Shown in pieces: positions 1 through 10,351 of a stretch of 64,000 nucleotides of DNA. The stretch is taken from positions 4,278,001 to 4,342,000 of the forward strand of contig NZ_CP089848.1 in assembly GCF_021266465.1 (NCBI RefSeq), given 5' to 3'. The stretch's first letter is position 1; each line of letters opens with the position of its first letter. A model generated the notes under the pieces. The model saw nothing but the letters and a program-made list of their open reading frames with translations, did not search any database and was not told where the DNA came from. The position numbers and the translations under genes are program-made. This DNA comes from Paralcaligenes sp. KSB-10. Its GTDB lineage: Bacteria > Pseudomonadota > Gammaproteobacteria > Burkholderiales > Burkholderiaceae_B.

Positions 1-480
1 GGCCACGACGGGTCCGCTGCGCAAAAACCCAATTCGCGCAGCGCGCGCAGGCGCGCGCGCGAGTTCGCCCTGCAGGGTGTGTATGCATGGCTGTTGCGCG
101 GCGATGATGGCTTGCAGGAAGCCGGCGCCATCGACGCGCATATCCGCGACGACGACGAATTCCAGGAAGCCGACGCTACATGGTTCAAAACCCTGTTGCA
201 CGGCGTATTGCGCGAAGCCCCCGGGCTGCGCGAGCGTTTTGTGCCGTACATCGACCGTCCCTTGGCGGAGCTTTCTCCGATCGAGCACGGAATACTCCTG
301 ATAGGCAGCTACGAGCTTATCCATCATGTCGAAGTACCTTATAAGGTAGCCATCAACGAAGCGGTGGAACTGGCTAAATCGTTCGGCGGAACCGATGGCT
401 TCAAATTCGTCAACGGAGTCCTCGACAAAATGGCGGCCGATGTCCGGTCCGCCGAGGTCCAGGCTGCGGCGCGCCGCTAA
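1..480 (+). CDS. nusB: Transcription antitermination factor NusB (5' end outside window)
   Basis: The frame is open from base 1 and ends with TAA at 478-480, giving 159 visible residues; there is no ATG near the edge, so the start lies upstream. The N-terminal [17 protein letters not shown] signature (residues about 16-32) is the RNA-binding start of NusB. The C-terminal helices with the [16 protein letters not shown] and [11 protein letters not shown] blocks are also typical. NusB binds boxA RNA with NusE (S10) in antitermination of rRNA operons. A GTG at 79 would remove the conserved arginine-rich start, so it is not the true start. It leads the core block that continues with thiL 21 bp downstream. 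Confidence 0.95.
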   Translation, partial: GHDGSAAQKPNSRSARRRAREFALQGVYAWLLRGDDGLQEAGAIDAHIRDDDEFQEADATWFKTLLHGVLREAPGLRERFVPYIDRPLAELSPIEHGILLIGSYELIHHVEVPYKVAINEAVELAKSFGGTDGFKFVNGVLDKMAADVRSAEVQAAARR

Positions 481-501
481 GGCCGGCTAAAAGAGGGCCT
501 A

Positions 502-1461
502 TTGGGCAACGAATTCGATCTTATCGCTCGGTATTTTTCTCGTCCTGTGCCTGATCGGTTTTTAGGGGTCGGTGACGACTGCGCCCTGTTTCCCGTGGCT
601 CCCGGCATGCAAGTGGCCGCCAGTACCGACCTTCTCATCGAAGGGCGGCATTTTTTTGCCGACGTCGATCCCAATGCGCTGGGCCACAAGGCGCTCGCCG
701 TCAATTTATCGGATCTTGCCGCCATGGGCGCGCAGCCCCTGGCATGTTTGCTGAGCCTGTCTCTGCCAGGCATCGATGCGGACTGGCTCGAGGCTTTTTC
801 AAATGGCTTCTATGCGCTGGCCGATGCCAGCGGCTGTCCCCTGGTCGGGGGCGACACCACGCGCAGCCCGGGCGGCATCGTTATCAGCGTTACCGTATTC
901 GGCCAGATCCAGGCGGGCCAGGCACTGCGTCGCAATGCTGCCAGGGTCGGAGACGACATATGGATCACAGGCACGCTTGGGGCCGCCGATATCGCCTTGA
1001 AACTGTTGTTGAACGCGCTGCCGGCCAATCCCGACCTGCTGAGCGCTACTCGCCCGTTCCTGGAGCGGCCGCTGCCTCCCCTCGGCCTGGGGCAGAAATT
1101 GGCCGGCGTGGCGCACGCGGCGCTGGATATTTCCGATGGCCTCGTGCAAGATCTGGAACATATACTCGATGCCAGCGGCTGTGGCGCGGAACTCGACTAC
1201 GCAGCGCTGCCGGTTGACCCGGCTTTACGCCGCCTGCCGCAAAGCGTGCAGCAGGCGGCTGTGCTGGGCGGCGGCGATGTGTATCAGCTTTGCTTTACGG
1301 CCGCCGCGCCGCGCCGCGAACAGATTTTGGCGTTGGCGCAGCAGTCTTCGGTGGCCGTGTCGCGGGTGGGCCGCATTACTGCCGAGCCCGGGTTGAGGGT
1401 AAAAGGGGCCGACGGGCAATTCATTACGCCTTTGCCCGCGGGGTTCGATCATTTTGGCTGA
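502..1461 (+). CDS. thiL: Thiamine-monophosphate kinase
   Basis: 319 residues. ThiL phosphorylates thiamine monophosphate to thiamine diphosphate with ATP in the cytoplasm. The family signatures are present: GVGDDCAL (about 22-29), STDLLIEGRHF (about 41-51), NLSDLAAMGA (about 68-77) and a GGDTTRSPGG block near 116. The start is TTG at 502, preceded by an AAGAGGG ribosome-binding site; no ATG gives a better N-terminus. It follows nusB by 21 bp and precedes pgpA by 32 bp, the usual co-transcribed order in Bordetella relatives. Length matches the family. Confidence 0.95.
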   Translation: MGNEFDLIARYFSRPVPDRFLGVGDDCALFPVAPGMQVAASTDLLIEGRHFFADVDPNALGHKALAVNLSDLAAMGAQPLACLLSLSLPGIDADWLEAFSNGFYALADASGCPLVGGDTTRSPGGIVISVTVFGQIQAGQALRRNAARVGDDIWITGTLGAADIALKLLLNALPANPDLLSATRPFLERPLPPLGLGQKLAGVAHAALDISDGLVQDLEHILDASGCGAELDYAALPVDPALRRLPQSVQQAAVLGGGDVYQLCFTAAAPRREQILALAQQSSVAVSRVGRITAEPGLRVKGADGQFITPLPAGFDHFG

Positions 1462-1493
1462 AGTTTTCATGCGAATTTTTAGAGGTTGGTTTT

Positions 1494-2018
1494 ATGCCTT
1501 CTGTTGATCCCGGTACGTCGGCGACACCGCCCCTCGAGCCGACCCTGGCATGGGTATACCATTCGCCCGCGCGGATTATTTCGTTTGGTTTCGGCAGCGG
1601 CCTGTTGCGGCCCGGGCCGGGCACATGGGGCACGGTCCTGGCGTGGATACTCTGGGTGCTGCTGGTTTCCCGGCTTCCCGATGGCGCAATTGCCGCCGTG
1701 CTGGTGTTATCGTTTGCCTATGGCTGCTGGAGCTGCCACCGCGTCGGCAAGGAACTGGGGCAGCCCGATCACGGCGGCATGGTATGGGACGAAATCATCG
1801 CCTTCTGGCTGGTGCTGTGGTTGACTCCCGGGGTATGGGGCGCGCAATTGCTGGCGTTTCTGCTGTTCAGGGCCTTTGATATCGTCAAGCCGCCGCCCAT
1901 TCATTTCTTTGACGCTCATTTCAAAAATGGCTTCGGAGTGATGTGGGACGACATCGTTGCCGCCATATACGCCTTGCTGGTGATGGCGATTCTGGTTCGA
2001 TTGGAGCTATTGCTATGA
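1494..2018 (+). CDS. pgpA: Phosphatidylglycerophosphatase A
   Basis: 174 residues from ATG 1494, preceded by AGAGG. PgpA removes the phosphate from phosphatidylglycerophosphate at the inner membrane. The family block PGPGTWGT lies near residue 43 and the acidic VWDEIIAFW segment near residue 100. Several hydrophobic stretches fit an integral membrane protein. An upstream in-frame start at 1290 would overlap thiL deeply and is rejected. The stop overlaps the start of pncC (ATGA at 2015-2018), so the two are translationally coupled. Confidence 0.92.
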   Translation: MPSVDPGTSATPPLEPTLAWVYHSPARIISFGFGSGLLRPGPGTWGTVLAWILWVLLVSRLPDGAIAAVLVLSFAYGCWSCHRVGKELGQPDHGGMVWDEIIAFWLVLWLTPGVWGAQLLAFLLFRAFDIVKPPPIHFFDAHFKNGFGVMWDDIVAAIYALLVMAILVRLELLL

Positions 2019-2521
2019 GCGCGCACGAATCTTCAGACCTGGTTCAGGCATTGGGGCAGTTGATGATAGACCGCGGCTGGATGATGGCCTGTGCCGAGTC
2101 CTGCACCGGGGGCCTTTTGAGCGCCGCGCTGACCGATGTGGCGGGGTCGAGCCAATGGTTCGACCGAGGCTTCGTTACCTACAGCAATGCGGCCAAAATA
2201 CAGCATCTGTTGGTGCATGCCGATACGCTGGAACGGTTCGGCGCCGTCAGCGAAGAAACCGCCATGGAAATGGCGGCCGGCGTGCTGGCGGTTTCCAGCC
2301 TGTCGCAATTTGCCATTTCCACGACCGGCATTGCCGGGCCTGGCGGCGCGACGCCGGGCAAGCCGGTAGGCATGGTGTGTTTCGGTTTTGCCCGGCGCAC
2401 GCCCGATGGCGTTACAACACGTGCCGCGATCCGGGTTTTCGAAGGCGACCGCCAGCAGGTGCGTTCAAGCGCCGTTGCCTATGCCCTGCATACCGCCATA
2501 GAGCTTATCGGGCAGCATTGA
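2015..2521 (+). CDS. pncC: Nicotinamide-nucleotide amidohydrolase PncC (CinA C-terminal domain)
   Basis: 168 residues, the stand-alone CinA C-terminal domain, which deamidates NMN to nicotinate mononucleotide in pyridine nucleotide salvage. The motifs CAESCTGG (about 26-33), TYSNAAK and [10 protein letters not shown] (about 100-109) are intact. No N-terminal molybdopterin-binding-like domain is present, as is usual for PncC. The start overlaps the pgpA stop. The 3' end overlaps the convergent pyrF by 17 bp. Confidence 0.93.
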   Translation: MSAHESSDLVQALGQLMIDRGWMMACAESCTGGLLSAALTDVAGSSQWFDRGFVTYSNAAKIQHLLVHADTLERFGAVSEETAMEMAAGVLAVSSLSQFAISTTGIAGPGGATPGKPVGMVCFGFARRTPDGVTTRAAIRVFEGDRQQVRSSAVAYALHTAIELIGQH

Positions 2522-3320
2522 TCGCATCGCGCGTGGCCAGGGCCGCCGCCGATGCCGCTTCGCGCCAGTCCTCTCCGCCGCTGGCGTACAAAATGGCGCG
2601 CGACGAATTGATCATCATTCCCGCCCCACGGCTGTCGCAGCCCGCCTTGACCGTGGCGGGGATATCGCCGCCCTGGGCGCCTATACCCGGCACAAGCAGA
2701 GGCATATCGCCGACACGCTGCCTGACCCGGGCGATTTCATCGGGGAAGGTGGCGCCCACCACCAGGGCGCATTGGCCGTTGGTATTCCAGCGGTCGGCGA
2801 CCAGTCCGGCCACATGCAGGTACAGCGGCAGGTCGTCTTTCGACTCGATGAACTGCAGGTCGGAGCCGCCCTTGTTCGAGGTGCGGCACAACACAATGAC
2901 CCCGCGGTCCTGCCAGGCCAGATACGGTTGTATGGTGTCGAAGCCCATATACGGGCTGACCGTGACCGCATCGGCGTTATAGCGCTCGAACGCTTCACGG
3001 GCATATTGTTCGGCTGTCGAGCCTATGTCGCCGCGCTTGGCATCGAGCACGATGGGGAGCTGCGGATATGCCTGGCGTATGTACCGGCACAGGGCTTCAA
3101 GTTGCTCTTCAGCGCGTTGCGCCGAGAAATACGCGATCTGCGGCTTGATGCCGCAGGCATAGGGAGCGGTGGCATCGACAATGGCGCGACAGAACTCGTA
3201 GATGGCGTCGTCGCGGCCTTGAAGCTCGGCGGGAAAGCGCTGCGGATCGGGGTCCAGGCCCACCATGAGCAGGGAGTTCGAGGCGGACCAGGCTTGATTG
3301 AGCTTTGTAATGAATGTCAT
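2505..3320 (-). CDS. pyrF: Orotidine 5'-phosphate decarboxylase
   Basis: 271 residues; catalyses OMP to UMP, the last step of de novo UMP synthesis. It is of the longer (type 2) family common in betaproteobacteria. The catalytic segment [10 protein letters not shown] (residues 91-100) carries Lys95 and Asp98, and [10 protein letters not shown] at 21-30 is the N-terminal substrate loop. It runs convergent to pncC with a 17 bp overlap and no room for a separate terminator. Confidence 0.95.
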   Translation of the reverse strand: MTFITKLNQAWSASNSLLMVGLDPDPQRFPAELQGRDDAIYEFCRAIVDATAPYACGIKPQIAYFSAQRAEEQLEALCRYIRQAYPQLPIVLDAKRGDIGSTAEQYAREAFERYNADAVTVSPYMGFDTIQPYLAWQDRGVIVLCRTSNKGGSDLQFIESKDDLPLYLHVAGLVADRWNTNGQCALVVGATFPDEIARVRQRVGDMPLLVPGIGAQGGDIPATVKAGCDSRGAGMMINSSRAILYASGGEDWREAASAAALATRDAINAAR

Positions 3321-3459
3321 GGGCGATAACAGGGGTGCGGCAAAAGTGGCGGAAACGGCAGCCGTCTACAGGGATGTGCGACGCGCGCAGGCTCTAGTGT
3401 AGTGGACTTTGCACGCGCCGATCGCGCCGCAAGCCCGGGGCAGCCGTTTGCCTTTTCAT

Positions 3460-3843
3460 CTACAGGAACCGGACGCACAACAAGGTGCCCCAGACCAGGC
3501 CTCCCAGCGCCAGGGACAGCATGACCGCCGCGCTGCCCAGGTCCTTGGCGCGGCCGATCAGGGGATGATGTTCGAGCGTAATCGCATCGGCCAGCGCTTC
3601 GAGCGCCGAATTCAGGATCTCCACGATCAGGACAAACAGGATCGTTGATAGCAGCAGCAGGATCTCCAGGGCATTGCGGCCCAGCCAGAAGGCCGCTGGC
3701 GTCAGCACAACAGCCAGCAGCAGTTCCTGGCGAAAGGCCGCCTCATGCTGAAACGCGGCTTTGAAGCCCTGCAGCGAATAGCGCAGGGCATTGAGCAGGC
3801 GGCCGAAACCGCCAAGGCTTTTATAAGGCGACGATGTGTTCAT
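3460..3843 (-). CDS. dgkA: Diacylglycerol kinase
   Basis: 127 residues, the usual length for the small trimeric membrane kinase that phosphorylates diacylglycerol to phosphatidic acid. Three hydrophobic helices (about 41-57, 60-76 and 104-124) are visible. The active-site motif EILNSALE is at 75-82 and AKDLGSAAV at 99-107. It follows pyrF after 139 bp on the same strand in reading direction dgkA then pyrF, and is the last clear core gene before the accessory region. Confidence 0.92.
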   Translation of the reverse strand: MNTSSPYKSLGGFGRLLNALRYSLQGFKAAFQHEAAFRQELLLAVVLTPAAFWLGRNALEILLLLSTILFVLIVEILNSALEALADAITLEHHPLIGRAKDLGSAAVMLSLALGGLVWGTLLCVRFL

Positions 3844-3936
3844 TCTTCTCTGGCGGCTTTAATTTATATTTATGCGGGAACGGGTGCCCGCTCTTCGCAA
3901 TTAACAATGGCTGTATGGGGACCCCTCATAGCCAAA

Positions 3937-4455
3937 TCAACGCTCGGACACTGAATCATACAGGCGCAGCCTGATCCAGCCAAACTTAATCCTGGGCCTC
4001 GCAGGGGGCGCTGCCATGCGCTCATAAAAAATGTCCGTTATCAAGTCTTTTCTGATGGCGTGCATGTCGAGAAAATCCATATAAACCAATAGCGCGGCAG
4101 TGATCCGAATGAGTCCCAGGAGGTTGGTCGTTATGGTGGACTCAGCATCTGTCAGGTCTTCTTGTTGATTTAGAAGGTTTTCGGGCTGCTGAAAGCCCGC
4201 ATTGTTAATGAGAACGTTCAATCCCGGTGCTTTCTCGGCGAGGTACCGCGCTATCCGCTTGATGTCTTGCAGGTCGTTGGCGTTGAAGACGGCACATTGC
4301 ATTCCAGGATTTGCCACGCAGACCGTCTCTAAGACGGACAGTCGCCGTCCGGAAATGATGACTTGGTTGCGTAGAGCGTGGAATGCCTCGGCCAAACCGC
4401 GTCCGATGCCCGAGCCGCCAGCGGTGATGAAAATTATGTTGCCGGTGAGTTTCAC
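3937..4455 (-). pseudogene. Truncated DltE-like short-chain dehydrogenase with foreign C-terminus
   Basis: 172 residues. The first about 124 follow the DltE-type SDR fold: the TAGGSGIG nucleotide motif (11-18) and INNAG (84-88). The family then normally runs into the catalytic Ser-Tyr-Lys region, but here homology stops after RITAALL and a 48-residue unrelated tail follows. No YxxxK is present, so the enzyme cannot be active as an SDR. The GTG start overlaps the stop of the upstream esterase (4452-4455). I infer a deletion or insertion that joined the gene to other DNA; the tail contains KFGW.xLRL, which recurs at about 6.8 kb. Confidence 0.7.
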
Positions 4456-5450
4456 GCATGCTCCTTGAAGTCTGCCGCGTTGAATTGATTACCCGGTTTG
4501 GTCGACAGACGTAACGCAAGGAAGTTGCCGATTGCTTCAAGCGCGCTAGTCGCTGCGTTGGTTCGCCCAACAGTGGATAGGAATCCGTGTGGCATGCCTT
4601 TCCACACATCTAACTTTGCGTCGACACCAGCAGCAACAGCACGCTCGACATAGAGACAAGAGTCATCTAACAGCACTTCGTCGTTGCCCACATGCACGCG
4701 AACTGGCGGCAAGTTTTGCAGGATGCCATACAGCGGTGAAGCAAGCGGATCGGTTGCGGCCTGCTCATTCAGGTACGACTTGACCAGGGCTTCGACTTGG
4801 GCACGGACGAAGTACGGGTCTGCATCTGCTCGTGAGCTCCAGCTCTCGCCAGAAAGGGTAAGGTCGGTCACTGGAGACAGCACCACCGCGGCCACTGGGA
4901 GCGAGCTACCCACACGCGCCTTCGAAGTTGTCCATGCCAAAAGACCGAGCGCTAAACCGCCGCCCGCTGAATCGCCCACTATAGCCACGCGACTTACGCC
5001 ACACTGGAACAGCCCTTCGTAGCAGGCTTGCACGTCGTTGGCTGCAGCTGGAAACGGGTTTTCTGGCGCTAGTCGGTAGTCGGGAATGAAGGCCGCTGCA
5101 CCTGCACTCACAGCGATGTGTGCGACCAGCCCGCGAAAGGCTTGCGCCGAGCCCCAGTTGTACCAGCCTCCGTGCAAATGAAGGATCACCTCATCGACGC
5201 GGGCATTCACAGGGCGGCACCACCAGCCAGCGACACCGCCGACGCTGTCGGCCTCGAACGTGACATCCGCCGGCGCTTGAACGCGGCCCATGATGTTATC
5301 GAAGGGACCACGCGCGGCAATACCTTGCATCTTGCCCTTCATTGGAAGAACCATCTCACGCAAGCCAGTCATTACAACGGCATCAGCGGATGTCAGGGGA
5401 TGAGTAGTTGCCCAGGGGGCATCAAGAGAAGCATTTTTGGAAAAAGACAT
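4452..5450 (-). CDS. Alpha/beta hydrolase of the HSL (acetyl esterase/lipase) family
   Basis: 332 residues from ATG 5450, which has GGAG eight bases upstream; a start 30 bp further out is possible. HSL-family signs are HGGW (93-96, oxyanion hole), YRLAPE (125-130) and the nucleophile motif GDSAGG (159-164, Ser161). A C-terminal Asp (in the VHVGNDEVLLDDS block) and His (MPHGF) complete a triad. It likely hydrolyses small carboxylic esters or lactones; the substrate is unknown. It is divergent from a TetR gene (239 bp apart), so TetR control is likely, and it is coupled to the broken SDR downstream. Confidence 0.85.
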   Translation of the reverse strand: MSFSKNASLDAPWATTHPLTSADAVVMTGLREMVLPMKGKMQGIAARGPFDNIMGRVQAPADVTFEADSVGGVAGWWCRPVNARVDEVILHLHGGWYNWGSAQAFRGLVAHIAVSAGAAAFIPDYRLAPENPFPAAANDVQACYEGLFQCGVSRVAIVGDSAGGGLALGLLAWTTSKARVGSSLPVAAVVLSPVTDLTLSGESWSSRADADPYFVRAQVEALVKSYLNEQAATDPLASPLYGILQNLPPVRVHVGNDEVLLDDSCLYVERAVAAGVDAKLDVWKGMPHGFLSTVGRTNAATSALEAIGNFLALRLSTKPGNQFNAADFKEHA

Positions 5451-5497
5451 GGCGTATCTCCGAGAGATTTGAGTCGGCAAAGCAAGTAATTGGTGGC

Positions 5498-5512
5498 GTT
5501 AATTTATTTAAC
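5498..5512. promoter_or_regulatory. Palindrome between esterase and tetR genes
   Basis: GTTAA-N5-TTAAC, a perfect 5-bp-arm palindrome in an AT-rich stretch of the divergent esterase/TetR intergenic region. Its place suits a TetR-type operator, but the arms are short and it could be chance. Confidence 0.3.
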
Positions 5513-5689
5513 TGAACGTAATGTAATTATAAATTGAACGAAGGTCAACCCATTGCTCCCGCATTACGGTTCATCTGCTCTACTCGGCGGTGCGATTTCT
5601 CAAACAGCGTGATGGACCGAACTGAGCGTCCTGTGACTTGGCACCACGAAATTCTTTACGGATCGTTTTGATAAAACTAAAATGGAGGC

Positions 5690-6352
5690 ATGTCTACTAT
5701 CGAGCCCACCCGAGTGTCGCGAGGGCGTCCGCGTAGCGTCTCTGCGGACTCTCATGTTGTGATCCTGAATGCCGTTTTCGAACTGCTGCAGGAGACTTCA
5801 GTTCGCGACCTGACCATGGAAGCGATTGCCAAACGTGCCAAAGTCGGCAAGCCAACTCTCTACAAGTGGTGGCCATCTAAGGCAGCACTCGTGTTTGCTG
5901 TATTCCATGAGCGGGTCGCAGTGGTGTCGAAAATCCCGAAGTCCGCGACCGCTGAACACGCTATTCGCACGAAAGTCCGTCGTCTCATCCATGAATTCAA
6001 TGGCTTGTTCGGCAAGGTCATTGCCGACTTGATTGCCGAGGGTCAAAGCGAACCGGAAATCCTGAGCGAACTGGTGGAGCAACATATCAATGCTCGCAGA
6101 ACTGCAACTGCGGCGGATATCGAGGAGGGGAAGCAGAAAGGAGAGTTTGACGAGTCGGTCGATGCCCAGTTGTTGATCGATGCTATCTTTGGCCCTCTAT
6201 ATTTCAGACATCTACTGCGCCACGCTCCGCTGACGCAAGTCTATGGGGATGAACTCGTTACCCAAGTACTCAAAGGCGTGCGCCCCGCTGGCAGTTCCCC
6301 CCGCGCGTCAACGCGAACGAAGAGGGGCAAAGAAGTATCCTCGCGAAGCTAG
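5690..6352 (+). CDS. TetR/AcrR family transcriptional regulator
   Basis: 220 residues. The N-terminal helix-turn-helix (about 27-73) has the pattern TMEAIAKRAKVGKPTLYKWW with the usual TetR helix 3. The rest is the helical ligand domain, ending in a basic tail. It reads away from the HSL esterase and probably represses it together with itself. The ligand cannot be read from the sequence. Confidence 0.88.
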   Translation: MSTIEPTRVSRGRPRSVSADSHVVILNAVFELLQETSVRDLTMEAIAKRAKVGKPTLYKWWPSKAALVFAVFHERVAVVSKIPKSATAEHAIRTKVRRLIHEFNGLFGKVIADLIAEGQSEPEILSELVEQHINARRTATAADIEEGKQKGEFDESVDAQLLIDAIFGPLYFRHLLRHAPLTQVYGDELVTQVLKGVRPAGSSPRASTRTKRGKEVSSRS

Positions 6353-6568
6353 TGCGTTCTGTACCAATCCTTGTTCGATCAAGAAACCCGACCGCTGCCG
6401 CAGTGCCTCGCGCGCGTCACCGCCGAAGTCGTTGTCGGCGATGCTGCTGGTGCCGCCGATCAATTGCTGCTCCAACCAGATCGCGCCGATCACGCGTGTC
6501 TGGCGCTCGATAGGAAAGTGCGAACGCAGCTCCATCGACACGCCATCCAGCCGCTGTATATTGTATTA
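6308..6568 (-). pseudogene. Probable relaxase (TraI/VirD2 with DUF3363) remnant
   Basis: An open stretch of about 85 codons bounded by a stop at 6566-6568. It contains IGAIWLEQQLIGG followed by EALRQRSGFLIEQGLVQ, which I recognise as the pattern seen in the DUF3363 part of mobilisation relaxases (typically WLDRQL, then an R-x-x-FLxEQGLA block). Everything upstream and downstream of this is missing, so it is a scrap. The recognition is from memory of the family and needs a profile search. It sits between tetR and the groEL terminator, a point where mobile DNA seems to have entered. Confidence 0.42.
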
Positions 6569-6827
6569 CCGACCTTGCTCAGGCAGGTTCGCTGGCACGC
6601 GCCAGACTCTCTCGGCGATGTTCTTGTCGGCTGCCCGGACTTCGGCTGAACCGCGTGCTTCAACTATGGTGACCCAATTTCCAGGTGCTGCGTGGGAGTC
6701 ACGCGGCTGGAAAGTGGATCGGCTTGTGGAAAGCACCGGGGTATGGTGAATCCACTTGATCCCTAAGGTAACTCGCTGTGACGAGCCTCAGCGTAGACCA
6801 GCCAAATTTGGTGCTGGCGTCAGCATG
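6569..6827. other. Non-coding stretch between relaxase scrap and groEL terminator
   Basis: I see no intact gene here. On the minus strand near 6.75-6.83 kb an open frame contains KFGWSTLRL, similar to the KFGWIRLRL tail of the truncated SDR at 3.94-4.0 kb, so both places may keep pieces of one mobile element. Confidence 0.3.
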
Positions 6828-6860
6828 AAAAAAAATCCCGGCCAGAGACCGGGATTTTTT
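6828..6860 (-). terminator. Rho-independent terminator of groEL
   Basis: A stem of ATCCCGG paired with CCGGGAT around a seven-base loop, flanked by A-tracts on one side and T-tracts on the other. Read on the minus strand it ends in eight T, and it lies 44 bp after the groEL stop. The symmetry means it could also stop transcription entering from the plus strand. Confidence 0.88.
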
Positions 6861-6870
6861 CGAGACAGGC

Positions 6871-6888
6871 GCCGGCCCGAAGGCCGGC
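6871..6888 (-). other. GC-rich hairpin just after groEL
   Basis: GCCGGCC-cgaa-GGCCGGC, a perfect 7-bp stem with a four-base loop between the groEL stop and the terminator. It has no T-tract; it may protect the 3' end of the mRNA or assist termination. Confidence 0.5.
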
Positions 6889-6903
6889 AGACCGCAAAGG
6901 CGC

Positions 6904-8860
<1,957 letters not shown>

Positions 8861-8915
8861 GGAGGAACTCCTGTTCAGTAAAAAAATGGAAATATTAGGG
8901 TAGGGGGTCAATTGT

Positions 8916-8942
8916 TAGCACTCAACCCCTTCGAGTGCTAAT
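8916..8942 (-). promoter_or_regulatory. CIRCE operator (HrcA site) upstream of groES
   Basis: TTAGCACTC-N9-GAGTGCTAA with both 9-bp arms perfect and the canonical 9-bp spacer. This is the HrcA repressor binding site and, in the mRNA, a hairpin in the leader 55 bp before groES. It indicates HrcA control of the operon. Confidence 0.96.
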
Positions 8943-8970
8943 TATAGGGATGAATTGAATTTGTTCAAGT
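8943..8970 (-). promoter_or_regulatory. Sigma32 (RpoH)-like heat-shock promoter of groESL
   Basis: On the minus strand CTTGAA (8970-8965) is followed after 14 bp by CCCTATAA (8950-8943). This fits the sigma32 consensus CTTGAA / CCCCATnT. It lies directly upstream of CIRCE, so induction by RpoH and repression by HrcA meet at one promoter. Confidence 0.75.
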
Positions 8971-9040
8971 GGGGGGGAAGGGTTTGTTACATTTTTGATG
9001 TCGAATGTCGAACACCACTTGTAGACGTTCGCGAAGATAA

Positions 9041-9092
9041 GATCAACGCCCATCAATGAACGTTGATCGCTTGCGATATTGCCGGATCAACG
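9041..9092. promoter_or_regulatory. Three GATCAACG half-sites (possible regulator site)
   Basis: GATCAACG at 9041-9048, its reverse complement at 9061-9068 and a direct copy at 9085-9092, spaced about two helical turns. This arrangement suits a dimeric regulator, but the nearest gene starts 346 bp away and no regulator gene adjoins it. Confidence 0.3.
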
Positions 9093-9306
9093 ATAGCTAC
9101 TGTGCCAAGGAACCCCAATGAACAGGAGCTATGAGGTCATCTGTGTGGCCGGTCCGGGCAAAAGGCCGTCTTTGGAAGTCATACATCGCGCTCTGATGAG
9201 TTCCGCTATCGCACCAGCCCCCTGTTTCCAAGGAGCGTAAGATGCCACCTTAAGGCTTAATCAAAATGAAGCAAGAACTTGCACTTCGCCAGATACAATT
9301 GCCTCC

Positions 9307-9381
9307 CACGGTCTGGAGAACAGACGTGTCGCGCTTGTAACGGGTATTGGGGCGGCTATGGGTTTAGCTGCCTTGCTTTGA
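9307..9381 (+). pseudogene. SDR N-terminal scrap
   Basis: A short frame reads LENRRVALVTGIGAAMGLA before a stop, resembling the first strand and nucleotide-binding turn of short-chain dehydrogenases (VALVTGxxxxxG). The rest of the gene is absent. It lies 57 bp before an intact SDR, so it may be the residue of a neighbouring paralogue. The call rests on about 20 residues. Confidence 0.35.
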
Positions 9382-9437
9382 ATTGCGGCGCAAATCCTGA
9401 CTATCTCCAACTGCCTTAAATATCTTCAAAACTTAAT

Positions 9438-10232
9438 ATGACAATTCCCAACTCCTCTCTACCGGTCAGTGTCGTAACTGGCGCCGCACGCGGCATCGGG
9501 CTCGCAACCATTCGATGGTTTCTGGCTCACGGCCACCAAGTGGTTATGCTCGACATTGATGCCGAGGAACTCTCAAAAGCCGCACTCGAGTATCAAGGTG
9601 ACAAGCGCGTACTTGCGCTGCCCTGTGACGTGTCGAACCCCGAGCAAGTGCAAGAGACCATGGCGCGGATCGAGGCGCACTTTGGCCGCATCGATGCGCT
9701 GGTGAACAATGCCGGCGTTGCTGTGTTCAAGACGTTAGGCACGACCTCGTTCGAAGAGTGGCGCTACGTGATGGCGACAAATCTGGATGGCGCCTTCCTC
9801 TGCTCGCAAGCCTGCGTACCCGTGATGTTAAAGAACGGCGGCGGTTCAATCGTCAACATCGCGTCGATCTCGGGATTGCGCGCCAGCACCTTGCGCGTTG
9901 CCTATGGCACCAGTAAGGCCGCGCTCATCCACCTTACGCGTCAACAGGCGGTTGAATTCGGAACCATGGGAATCCGGGTCAACGCAATCGCGCCAGGGCC
10001 TGTCGAAACCGAAATGGCCAAGCAAGTCCATTCGGCAGCAATCCGGGCCGACTATTACGACAGTATTCCGCTCGGTCGCTATGGCACTATGGAAGAAATT
10101 GCGTCGGCGGTCGGTTTTTTGTGCACACCGGGCGCCAGCTATGTGAATGGCCAAGTGCTCGCCGTCGACGGCGGATTCGATGCAGCGGGCGTCGGGTTGC
10201 CGACTCTACGCCGTGAGGCCGGTGGACGCTAA
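9438..10232 (+). CDS. Short-chain dehydrogenase/reductase (FabG-like, classical SDR)
   Basis: 264 residues. The NAD(P)-binding TGAARGIG (14-21), NNAG (90-93), the catalytic Ser143-Tyr156-Lys160 and the PGPVET block follow the classical SDR order. LDIDAEE after strand 2 (Asp at the end of strand 2) favours NAD(H) over NADP(H). The substrate is unknown. It stands alone after the groESL promoter region and before a MITE-like element. The ATG start is the only good one, with no strong ribosome-binding site visible. Confidence 0.88.
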   Translation: MTIPNSSLPVSVVTGAARGIGLATIRWFLAHGHQVVMLDIDAEELSKAALEYQGDKRVLALPCDVSNPEQVQETMARIEAHFGRIDALVNNAGVAVFKTLGTTSFEEWRYVMATNLDGAFLCSQACVPVMLKNGGGSIVNIASISGLRASTLRVAYGTSKAALIHLTRQQAVEFGTMGIRVNAIAPGPVETEMAKQVHSAAIRADYYDSIPLGRYGTMEEIASAVGFLCTPGASYVNGQVLAVDGGFDAAGVGLPTLRREAGGR

Positions 10233-10351
10233 ATGCTTTGAAGTCTTCCTTAGGCCACTCACCAGTCACGCCGTGACACTGTGGCCTAAGGAGGCGCTCG
10301 ATCAAGCTGCGCAGCGCTCCTGAGCTTGAACGTAATACAACGGCCATCAAC

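Larger units (their letters stand above)
8977..9437. other. Intergenic stretch with half-site repeats and an SDR scrap
   Basis: No intact gene. It holds an inverted repeat GATCAACG-N12-CGTTGATC (9041-9068) with a third GATCAACG copy at 9085-9092, and a short SDR-like reading frame at 9307-9381. A 40-codon open frame at 9118-9240 has no recognisable features. Confidence 0.5.

Noticed and set aside
1290-1493. Longer N-terminus for pgpA from 1290
   Set aside because: It would overlap thiL by 170 bp and adds residues foreign to PgpA; ATG 1494 has a better site.
9118-9240. 40-codon frame starting MNRSYEVICVAG
   Set aside because: No ribosome-binding site, no known family, length compatible with chance.
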